From a virus, in the IMG/VR virus record IMGVR_UViG_3300020456_000188, positions 1-24,938 of that record: a stretch of DNA of 24,938 nucleotides; one strand, given 5' to 3'. The notes below the pieces were generated by a model that was given only the letters and a program-made list of their open reading frames with translations, ran no database searches and was not told where the DNA came from. The translations under genes were made by a program, and so were the position numbers. The first letter of the stretch is position 1; each line of letters begins with the position of its first letter. This document shows positions 1 to 10,900 of this stretch, piece after piece.

Positions 1-56
1 TCGGACAAGAGTTCCCAACACAAGAATATACATTCCTCTTAGAGGCAACCAGATAA
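1..56 (+). CDS. 3' end of upstream gene, probably gp25-like baseplate wedge protein (partial)
   Basis: An open frame enters from the left edge and ends at a TAA at 54-56. It codes for GQEFPTQEYTFLLEATR, and the preceding codon is cut by the window edge. The stop lies one base before the gp6 ATG at 58, the tight spacing expected inside a structural operon. In T4-like cyanophages the gene just upstream of gp6 is usually gp25, a small gpW/gp25-family wedge protein that carries a sheath-like core domain. The gp25 name rests on that remembered gene order, because 17 residues are too few to identify a family. The reading frame itself is secure. Confidence 0.5.
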   Translation, partial: GQEFPTQEYTFLLEATR

Positions 57-57
57 C

Positions 58-1947
58 ATGCCTTTCACTAAATTTGCAAATCTAGATTTCGATCAGATTA
101 AAACTGAAATCAAGAGTTATCTTCGCGCTAACTCAACGTTTACAGATTTTGATTTTGAAGGATCAAACTTTTCAGTCTTAATCGATACTTTAGCATATAA
201 CACTTATATTAATGCGTTCAATGCGAACATGATTGTGAATGAATCCTTCTTGGATTCTGCAACACTCAGAGAAAATGTGGTTTCTCTAGCACGTAATATT
301 GGATATGTACCACGCTCTAGAACGGCAGCAAAGGCACAGGTATCATTTAGTACAGCAGTTAACACTACATCGCCTACAGCGACCTTACAGGCAGGTCTGG
401 TGTGTACTGGTAACGTAGACAATACATCATATACATTTGCGGTTCCTGAAAACATCACAACATCTGTTGTTAACAATGTAGCAACATTTGAGAACGTAGA
501 TGTTTATCAAGGAATCTTTTTAACAAAAGAATTTACAGTTGATACTTCACTAAATCAGAGATTTCTACTTGATAATTCATATGTTGATACATCAACCATC
601 TCTGTTTATGTTAAAGGTCCCGGAGACACTGGTTTAGGTGTTGAATATCAGTTAGTTGATAATATTTTAAATCTTGAGAGTACATCCAAGATTTTCTTGA
701 TCCAGGAGGTTCAGGACGAGAAGTATGAAATCCTCTTTGGTGATGGATTACTTGGCGAAAAGTTAGAGAATGAATCAGTTATTACCGTACATTACATCGT
801 AACTGATGGTACAGATGGTAACGGAGCATCTTTATTCTCATATTCTGGTAGCGTCAAGGATTCTGGTGGTAATATTCCTAATCCAGGAACGGTCACTGTA
901 ACGACCGTTCAGGCAGCGCAAAATGGGTCTGATGTAGAATCTGTCGATTCCGTCAAATACTTCGCTCCTAGGATCTATTCCTCGCAGTACAGAGCGGTTA
1001 CAGCACGGGATTACGAAGCGATTATCAAATCAATCTATCCTGATACTGAATCTGTTTCTGTCGTTGGTGGTGAAGAGTTAGATCCACCAGAGTTTGGTAC
1101 CGTTACTCTTAGTATCAAACCAAAGAATGGTAGTTTTGTATCAGACTTTAATAAGTCTCAGATACTTTCTAAGTTGAAGCAATACACCGTATCTGGTATC
1201 AATCAAAAGATTATTGATCTTAAGATACTATATGTTGAGATTGATAGTGCTGTTTACTATAACACCAACAAAACAACTTCTGCATCTTCCCTAAGAAGTT
1301 CGATTATCAACTCTTTGTCTGAATATTCTGATTCAGTTGATCTCAATAAGTTTGGTGGTAGATTCAAATATAGTAAGGTTCAGCAAGTTGTTGATAATAC
1401 TGATACCTCAATCACTTCAAACATTACTAAAGTAATCATCAGAAGAGATTTGAAGGCAGCGATCAATCAATCTGCTCAATATGAGTTATGTTTTGGTAAT
1501 CAGTTCCATATTAATCCAGATGGTCGTAACATCAAATCTACAGGATTTAAAATCTCTGGAGAAGTAGATACCGTTTACTTCACTGATGTTCCTAATGATG
1601 ATGGTAAGACAGGTACTCTTTCGATTGTAAAAGAGACTTCTGATGGAACGATTAGAGTTATCAACAAGTCTGCCGGCACTGTAGACTATATGCACGGTGA
1701 AATCAATCTAGGCACAGTAACGATTACATCTACTGAAAGGATGAATGATATTATTGAGATTCAAGCATTCCCAGAATCCAATGATATTGTTGGACTCAAG
1801 GATCTTTATCTGAGTTTTAGTGTGTCGGATAGCACCATAAATATGGTAAGAGATGTTATTGCATCTGGTGATGAAATTTCTGGAACGGTATTTACTAGAG
1901 ATTATTACACATCAAGCTATTCAAACGGGATTCTAATAAGACAGTAA
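58..1947 (+). CDS. gp6: Baseplate wedge subunit gp6 (Baseplate_J/gp6-like)
   Basis: This 629-residue protein is a T4 gp6-like wedge subunit. In T4, gp6 forms the continuous ring that holds the baseplate wedges together around the central hub. The N-terminus (MPFTKFANLDFDQIKTEI, then a segment around residues 40-75 with LIDTLAYNTYINAFNANM) is typical of the cyanophage gp6 family. Further in are the Baseplate_J-like signatures FGDGLLGEKL at residues 227-236 and VTARDYEAI at 314-322, the latter followed by an acidic strand-rich segment. The length is close to that of T4 gp6 (about 660 residues). The start at 58 has only a weak AGAGG at 41-45 upstream, but it fits the conserved N-terminus and lies one base after the upstream stop. 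gp7 starts one base after the stop, so the two are probably co-translated. Nothing is broken or truncated. Confidence 0.93.
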   Translation: MPFTKFANLDFDQIKTEIKSYLRANSTFTDFDFEGSNFSVLIDTLAYNTYINAFNANMIVNESFLDSATLRENVVSLARNIGYVPRSRTAAKAQVSFSTAVNTTSPTATLQAGLVCTGNVDNTSYTFAVPENITTSVVNNVATFENVDVYQGIFLTKEFTVDTSLNQRFLLDNSYVDTSTISVYVKGPGDTGLGVEYQLVDNILNLESTSKIFLIQEVQDEKYEILFGDGLLGEKLENESVITVHYIVTDGTDGNGASLFSYSGSVKDSGGNIPNPGTVTVTTVQAAQNGSDVESVDSVKYFAPRIYSSQYRAVTARDYEAIIKSIYPDTESVSVVGGEELDPPEFGTVTLSIKPKNGSFVSDFNKSQILSKLKQYTVSGINQKIIDLKILYVEIDSAVYYNTNKTTSASSLRSSIINSLSEYSDSVDLNKFGGRFKYSKVQQVVDNTDTSITSNITKVIIRRDLKAAINQSAQYELCFGNQFHINPDGRNIKSTGFKISGEVDTVYFTDVPNDDGKTGTLSIVKETSDGTIRVINKSAGTVDYMHGEINLGTVTITSTERMNDIIEIQAFPESNDIVGLKDLYLSFSVSDSTINMVRDVIASGDEISGTVFTRDYYTSSYSNGILIRQ

Positions 1948-1948
1948 T

Positions 1949-4900
1949 ATGATACAAACTGGGTTCGAACCTAGGGTCAAGGTTCAAGAAATAATCAGCA
2001 ATCAACTGCCTAGTTTTATATTGGATGAAAATCCAAAGGCGGTTGATTTTTTCAAGCAGTATTATATTTCACAGGAGTATCAAGGTGGTACTTCAGATCT
2101 TTCTGAAAATTTAGATCAATACCTCAAAGTTGATAACCTGATACCAGAGGTTGTCGTTGATAGCACCACAACGGTTGGTATAGTGACCGCTGGTGACTCT
2201 ACAATCAACGTTAGTTCTACTAAGGGATACCCAGACACCTACGGTCTTTTAAAGATTGATAGCGAGGTTATAACGTACACTGGGAAGACTTCTACATCCT
2301 TCACTGGATGTGTTCGTGGTTTCTCTGGAATCACTAGTTATCATCAAGATACTAATCAAGAAGAGTTAATTTTCTCGGATACAGTCGCTGCTGATCACGT
2401 TGCTAGTTCTTCTGTTCAGAACCTCAGCACACTTTTCCTCAAAGAATTTTATAAGAAACTCAAGGCAACATTTACTCCTGGTTTGGAGGATGTTGATTTC
2501 CATCCATCAGTAAATGCTGGTAACTTTATTAAAGAAGCGAGATCTCTGTACGAATCAAAAGGTACAGATGATTCATTTAAGATTCTTTGTAAGGTTCTGT
2601 ATGGTGTAGATCCAAGCATTATTAATCTTGAAGACTATCTTATCAAACCATCTGCGGCTCAGTATATCAGAAGGTTTGTAACTATTGCAGAGGCAATCTC
2701 TGGTGATCCAAATAAACTTGTTGGTCAGTCTATTACTAAACTGACTGATGCAGGAACTAATGCTTCTATCTCTGAAGTAGAACCATTCACAAGAAATAAT
2801 CAGCAATATTTTAAAGTATCCTTATTCATTGGATATGATGATCTTTCAACTATTGAAGGTACTTTCCAAATCACACCTTCTACCAAAGCAACTCAAACTG
2901 TTGCTGTTGGATCGTCTGTTGTTACTGTAGATTCCACTATTGGATTCGCTCAAACTGGTTATGTATTGTCTGGAATCAATTCCATCACATACACCGATAA
3001 GAGCATCAACCAGTTTTTAGGTTGTACAGGTATTGGAAAAACTATTGAGGCAGCAGATAACGTCCGCTCTGATGAGATTTATTTTGGATATGAAGACGGT
3101 GATGAAACGAAAAAAGTTGAACTACGACTTACTGGCGTTTTATCCAAGTTTGAACAGATAAGCGACAACATCAACGTTGTTAACAATGATATTATTTCAG
3201 TCAAAAACCTTGGATCAAATGTAAAGAATCCTGAGACTGATAAGACATACAAACAGATTTTCTTCAACTCCTGGATTTACAATACAAGTTCCAGATACAA
3301 TATTAGTGATGTAAGTAACTACACTCTTGCTAGTAAGATTGATAGGTCAAGTTTGAAGAAGGGTGATAGAGTTGAAATCCTTCAGAGAGATTCAAATGTT
3401 GTTGATTCTTCTCCAACAAACATTGCATACATTGCAAGTATTATTAATGCTGAGAATAGAGTTACTTTAGATAACCTTTCATTCACATCAGCAACTGGTC
3501 AAGACTATGATATTAGAAGAAAGTTAAATACTGCTTCTGCTTCTAATGTAACAATGTTGTATGGTAATAATACAACATTATCTGACGTACTAAACACATA
3601 TGATGAGAGAGGTAAGTATGCATATGTTGCTTCAAACTCACTTCCCTCTAATAACAATACTACTGCGACTTCAATTGAATATGCTTATGAAATAAGCAAA
3701 GAAGTAAATACAACCTCAATCAGTGCAGGTACTGTAGGTATCATCACTGATGGATTTGCAGACGGTACTTATAGAACCATTAAGTTCTCTGATGCCGTAC
3801 CTTTTATTGAAGGTGATAAGATTTTCTACAAACCAGATGTTGCTCCTCTGGTCGGATTAGAGACAGGTGCATACTTTGTTTCAATCGTCTCATCTGATAA
3901 GAAACAAATCAATCTCTATTCTTCCAGATCATTTGTTGGTGGTCCCAACTATCTGAAGTTTAGACCTCAAGCAGATGGTCATAGATTTACATTATTCTCT
4001 CAGAGATCAAATGTTCTTGGTCCACAGAAACTGCTGAAGAAGTTTACTCTGGAACCAAACATCAAAAATGGTGTGGGTGAGTTAACTATTCCAGGATCCA
4101 CTGGAATGTTGATTAATGGTGTTGAAATATCTAACTATAAATCTGATGATAAGATTTACTTTGGTCCTTTAGAAAGTGTAAATCTTCTCAATGGTGGTAA
4201 AGGGTACGATGTAATCAACTTACCCGTTATTACTGCTACTACTGGAACTGGAACTACAGCGAAGATTAGACCAGTTATCAGTGGTTCTTTTGAAAAGGTA
4301 TATGTAGATCCTCAAGACTTTGATATTCAAAGTATTGTTTCTATTGGTGTTACTGGTGGTAATGGAACTGGTGCAGTATTAGAAGCACAGTTGACTGATA
4401 GATTCAGAAATATCTTCTTTGATGCTAGATATTCATCTGCTGGTGGTGGTATCAACTCCACAACCGACCAGTTGATTTTCAAAGAAGATCATAATCTTAC
4501 AAGTGGTGAAGAGATTATCTATCATGATGAAGGTAATACGCCAATTGGTATTGGAACTACTACTTTAGTTGATAGAGCATCATACTTCGCCAAGATTGAT
4601 AATAACAGAACGATTCAGTTGTTTGAGTCAAGGTCAGACTTCCTTGCTGGAATCAACACAGTTGATCTTACATCATCTGGTAATGGAACTCAAAAGTTCA
4701 CTCCAGCAAAATCTAAGAAGACTATTGCAAATATCGTTGTTGTAGATGGTGGTTCTGGGTATACAAACAGAAATCTTTTTGTAAAGCCAGCGGGTATCAA
4801 TACCACTAATCATACCATCAACTTTGTGGATCATGGATTTGAAGATGGTGATAGGATTGTTTATGAAAATACTGATGGTATATCATTCGAATCTCCAGAT

Positions 4901-7900
4901 ATTACCGTAGGTGTAAAGACTGCTTCATACATGATTCTGAAAGTTGATGATGATACTTTCAGACTTGCTGATATTGGTATCGGCGGAACTAATCTTTCTA
5001 AGTATGATCAAAGAGAGAATATTAGAATTGAGGGTGTAGGTTCTGGATTGCACCAGTTCAAGTTCCCTGATATCTCAGTTGATGTTCAATATACCTCTGT
5101 TGGTTTTGGAACAACAACACAATCTTATCAGACAGTTAATGCTGTTCCTGTTGTAAGAGGAAGCATTATTGATTCCTATCTGTATGAAGCAGGAACAGGA
5201 TATGGTTCAACTATTCTGAATCATCACCGTAAACCAATTATCTCTATTACATCAGGTAAGAACGCTCAGTTAGAACCTATCATTGTAAATGGTAGATTAG
5301 AAGTCGTTAACATCGATTCTGGTGGAAATGAGTACACATCATTACCAGATATTGATCTTGTAGACCCAACTGGTGCAGGAACTGGTGCTGATATTAGACC
5401 TATTATCTCTGGTGGTAAATTAACTGATGTTAAGATCATCAATCCTGGTATTGGATATTCAAGCACCTCAACATTAAGAGTTAAGTCTACTGGTATCAAT
5501 GCATTGTTTGATGCTGATGTTAGAGGACTGACCGTTACCAATACTTCTAGGTTTGGTAATGAACTCTTAAATGAGACGAATGAGAAACTGCAATACTCTG
5601 TATTGGGTTATTTTGATACTGTTAGAGATGCATTCAATGAAGATTCTACTGTAGTATCTAAGATTATTGGATGGGCATATGATGGTAATCCAATCTATGG
5701 TCCTTATGGATATTCTGATGTTGATGATACTAACTCAGCACCTAAGAGAATAGAGTCTGGATATGAACTCAAAGTATCTGATGTAGTTGATAGACCATCT
5801 GGATTTGATAATGGATTCTTTGTTGAAGATTATTGCTATACAAATAGTGGTGATCTTGACGAGTACAATGGTAGATTTGCAAAAACTTCCGAGTTTCCAA
5901 ATGGAGTATATGCTTACTATGCTACCATTGATTCAAGTAATGATCCTCAGTACCCATTCTTCATTGGTAACAAGTACAGATCAAATACTTTAACAGATAA
6001 TGAAACTTTGAATCAGGAGTTTGATTTCAATAGTTCCAATCTTCTCAGAAATACTTTCCCATATAAGGTATCTGACTCTAAAGCAGATAATGACTTTATC
6101 ATTGAAACCAATGAAGTTATCAATCAAAAATCTATTGTAGAATCTCAAACAAAAGGTTCTATTACTGGATTTGATATTGTTAATGCTGGTTCAAACTACA
6201 TGGTTAATGATGTATTGAACTTTGAACCCACATCAACAGGTGGTGGACTTATTTCTAGAGTTTCAAAAGTTGGCGGTAAAAATGTAACTGATATCACAAC
6301 AACTATTGAAGAGTTTCCAAATTCAGTATTTACCTTAGATAATGATAGAAATGTAAAGGTTACTATCAAACCAAGCCATACTATTTTAGATGGTGAGAGT
6401 GTTATTATCTCAGGATTCTCAACTAATCTCTCTAGGTTGAATGATACATTTGAAGTTGGTGTTACTTCATTTAGGACTTCTCTGATACAAGAACTTCCTG
6501 CAGGAACTTCTGGAGTTTCAACTGAAATTTATGTTGGAAACATTCCTGATGAGATTGCTATCAATAGTCAGATTGGAATTTCAACAGAAGTTCTTACTGT
6601 ATTAGAAATATTCAAAAACAAAAATATTATCAAAGTTGAAAGATCTTTGACTGGTATTGCTCATACAGCAACCTCCGAGGTATCTTTCAAACCCGATTCT
6701 TTCACAATCAAATCAAATCTTGAGTTCTTTGACTCTAAAGTAAATCAAAGAGTCTATTTCAACCCAACTGAATCCGTTGGTGTAGGAACTATTACAGGCA
6801 TCTCTACTTCTGTAACATTTACTCTGGGTAATTCTTTGGTAACCAGAGATATCCCATCAAGGACTATTACTTTAGAAAATCATCCTTTTGAAAATAATCA
6901 GAACGTTACTTTCACTGCTGATGGTACGGCAGTATCTATTTCAACGTCTCCAACAGGAACTCCATTTAACTTACCGTCAAATGTATTTGTTGTAGATAAG
7001 AATATCAATAGTATTGGTATTAAAACTACTCTTACTTCATCAGAGGTATATTTTAGAACGGTAGGTGCTAATAGCGACGGATATCATTTTGATACAAACT
7101 TTGTTGAGATTACTGGTAAGGTTCAAAAAGTCAGAGCTCAAGTTTCTGTATCAACCTCTCACGAATTGAAAGCAAATGATGTTATCAGTCTTGATGTAGC
7201 ACCTTCACTTTCTGTTGGTATCGGAACTTCTACCGCTGTAAGAGTGAAGAGAAATACTCTTACTGGTAATATTCAGATCAATCCTATTACTTTTGCTGCT
7301 GCTGGTGTTAACACAGTAACAAATCAAATTAATCTTCCTTCTCATGGTCTTAAGACTCTTGATAAGGTTGATTATGATGCTAACACTGTTGCTTCAGGAT
7401 TGCACACAAATACTTATTATGTCTACAGAGTTGATGATGATAATATTCAACTCTCTACAACTCAAACTAATGTTCAGCAGGATCCTCCTGTAGTTGTAGA
7501 TATTCTTAGTGCTGGTGGATCTATTCAGACTATTTCTCCAATTAATCCACAAGTTGTATCTGTTAAAGAAAACAATCTTGTATTTGATTTAGAAGATTCT
7601 TCTTTAGAGGATTATCAGTTTAAGATTTACTATGATAATGCTTTCAATAATGAGGTTGTATCTATCTCAACCACTAGCTCATTCACTATTGTTGGTTTAG
7701 GAACTGTTGGTGTTACGACAGGAGCAACTCTGACTGTTAATCATAACAGCGAACTTCCCAGAAGACTTTATTATAATATTGAAAAGTCTGGATTTATAAG
7801 CACTGCTGATAAAGAAGTCAAGCAATATTCAGAAATCTTATTTGAAAATAGCGCCTACTCTGGTGATTATCACGTTTCTCCTGTTGGACTTGCTGGTACA

Positions 7901-10900
7901 ACATTCAACATCTTCTTAAATGAAGTTCCAGAGAAATTGTCTTACATTCCAACAGAATGTGCTGCTCTGGAGTATGATACCTCATCGGTAACTGCTTCTG
8001 GTCCTATCAAGAAGATTAACATTGTTTCTGGTGGTAGTAACTATGAGCAATATCCAGTATTTACTGATGTAACTGGTTCTAATGGTAAGGATGCATATAT
8101 TGTTCCCACTTCAAGCACTATTGGTAATGCAGAGACTGTTAGAGTTATCAATGAAGGATTTGAATACTCTTCAGATAAGACTCTGCAACCAACTGCTGAT
8201 ATCTCTCCGTTAATTACTATCAGAGACTCCAACACTGTTGGTTTAGTAAGCGTTACTGATGGTGGTAAGTTCTTTATTGATGCACCTGCTGTAACGGTAG
8301 TTAATCCATCAACACGTGAAAAGATTAATAGTGGAGTTCTCTTAGCAGAGATTACTGATAACTCTATCACCAGAGTTACTATTGAACAAGAACCAAAAGG
8401 TTTACCAGAAACAACTGCGCTACTCTTTACAGAAAACAATACTAACGGTATTAGTGTTCAAAAAGTATTCTCAAATGAGAATAGTGGAATCATTACATGC
8501 CATATCACCACACCTACAGTTGGTTTCCCAATCGCTCCATTTGCAACAGGCGATGAAGTATTTGTTGAGGGTATTCAGAAGTATAGCTCAACTGGAACTG
8601 GATTCAACTCACCAGATCTTGGATATAGATTCTACACAGTCACCAACTATGATACTACAAGTGGTGTCTTGGATAGAGTTACCCTTGATGGTACGAGTTT
8701 CATCACTAATGCTGGTTTAGCAAAAACTGAGCAGGATGCAACTGGTATTGTAATCAATAAAAATAACTATCCAGTTCTTGAAGCAATTCAAAAGAGATCT
8801 GCATTCTTCGTTGGAGAAAAGGTTCTTATCAACGGTGCAGAATCTAATCTTACGATAGCATCTTATGATGAACTCTCAATTAAGGTTAATGGAACAGACG
8901 AACTCAAAGTTGAAGATGTCTTAACTGGCGTTGACTCTGGAAACGTTGCTACTATCAGTTCTTTGGATATTGGTGAAGGAATCTTCACTGTTGATTACAG
9001 CATCAAGAAAGATATTGGTTGGGAAACCAATGTTGGTATGCTTGACTTTGATGATCAAGTTACTCCAGATAATGATTACTATCAGAATCTTTCATATTCA
9101 ATCAAGAGTCCTCTAACTTATGAGAAGACTACAGAAGTAGTCAAGGGACTTCTTCATACTGCTGGTATGAGAGACTTTGCTGATACTGGTATTACCTCAG
9201 CAACATCTGCTGGTATTTCCGATACTAATGACCAGACAGGAATCTTCAAAGACTTGTTGACTGAAACCAGAGTTGATACTGTTTATGATTTTGACCTGGT
9301 TAGAGATATTGACGTTGTAAATAATACATCTAAGTTCATCACATTTAAGAATAAGAAACTAACTGATTACATTGATTGCAGATCTAACAGAGTACTGAAG
9401 ATTGATAACATTAACTCACAGTTCTCTAACCTTGATGGTGAGCCCAGCAAGTTCTTGAACATCTTCAAACTTGATCCTGCAGATACTTACACTAGTATTC
9501 TCTTCAGAGTAAGTGATAAGGACATGAATGAAGTCCAACTCTCTGATTTGGTCATTCTTTCCTCTGGTGGTGATAGTTTCCTTTTAGATAAGGGAAGCGT
9601 AGTTAATACTGGATCAAGCATCCTCCACTCTGATGGTGATGAGTTTGGAACCTTTGAAATTGTAACTGATTCTCTTGGTGATTCTTTCCTCAGATTTACA
9701 CCAGATGATCCTGATAATATTGATTATGATCTGAAATCAAGAACAAGTAAGTTTAACAGCACTGCTGTTGGTATAAACACTCAAGCGATTGGATTCATCA
9801 ACCTGGTAAGTTCAAACGGCATTACAACTCAAACTGGATTCACTACTGCTTTATATACTGCTGCTACTGATGAGTTTGAGGGTCTATTTGCTGACGTACA
9901 GGTCATCAATAAGAATAATAATCAGATGAACTTCGCTGGAGTCTATCTGACTCATGATGGTACTGATACATTCATTTCTGATTACTATAATGATTCTGAC
10001 TCAACCACTAACTTCCTGTCTATCAATGAAATAGGTAGTTTTGGTGCAAACATCATCAGTGGTATTGCTACTTTCACTTACACAAGTGATACTGAAGATG
10101 ATATTGATATTAGAGCAAGAATCGTTGGGTTCGGAACAACTTCAATCGGTATTGGAACTCACAGATATAAGAATAACTTCCAAACTGATGGATCAGAAAG
10201 ATCTGTAATCTATCAGTCCAACTTTGTTGATAATGTTTCTACTGCAACCACAGTAGTATCAGTAAGTAATGTACTCTTCGACTCTATGAAGTCGTACGTT
10301 AGGGTAAGTGTTGGAGACACTAGTGCTCTGCACCAAGTCTTGATGATCAAAGATAATCAGCAAAACATTTACATTCAGCAGTCACCATTCTTATCAGTAG
10401 GAAGCACAACTGGTATCGGAACCTTTGGTGGCGATATTGATGGAACGGACATGATTCTGACGTTCACCCCAGACACTGCATCCAATGTAAGTGTGTCTGC
10501 TTTCAGTGAAATATTCTACACCAAGATTGATAGTCTGAATAATCCAAATGTTCTTAACATTGGTGCTATATCAGAATCGGTTGGATATAACTTCTACAAT
10601 GCAATCAACGGCGACAGAATCAACAGAACTCAGTTTACTGTTAATCATAATTCAGTTCCTATCTTTGCTAAGGTCTTTAACCCAGAAGATACAACTGTTT
10701 TAGATCTTACTGCCTCTGGTGCATCTACATTTGAGATTGATGATCACTTCTTCCAAAATAATGAGGAACTGATTTATACACCACAAGCTACATTTGTTGG
10801 AGTTGGTTCAACTGCTATGCAGTATATTCCTGCAACTCCAGGTAGCGTAGATACTTTACCTGAAAGAGTATTCGCTATTGTTGGTGGAGATGATGATAGT

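Larger units (their letters stand above)
4193..5458 (+). repeat. Cluster of GSGY-type turn repeats in gp7
   Basis: Five short aromatic glycine turns occur in this stretch: GGKGY at residues 749-753, GGSGY at 934-938, GTGY at 1082-1085, GGNEY at 1125-1129 and GIGY at 1167-1170. Each is preceded by a short hydrophobic strand ending in I/V plus a small residue (for example VVVDGGSGY). Similar turns recur later at 1414, 2028, 2070, 3279 and 3423, and also in gp8 and the DUF4815 protein. The pattern fits stacked beta structure. Confidence 0.6.

Noticed and set aside
4193-5458. CRISPR-like or DNA-level tandem repeat
   Set aside because: The repetition is at protein level (GSGY turns); the nucleotide copies are diverged and unevenly spaced with no constant repeat or spacer length.
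8041-8439. 132-codon open frame on the minus strand inside gp7
   Set aside because: It lies wholly within the gp7 frame, has no promoter or Shine-Dalgarno in context, and its low-complexity Ser/Val/Leu composition is what the reverse complement of a Thr/Gly/Asp-rich gene gives. Other minus-strand frames in the window were dropped for the same reason.
8382-8720. 112-codon plus-strand frame inside gp7
   Set aside because: It is an out-of-frame reading of gp7 with Leu/Gln/Ser-rich composition and no conserved motif; no frameshift signal connects it to gp7.
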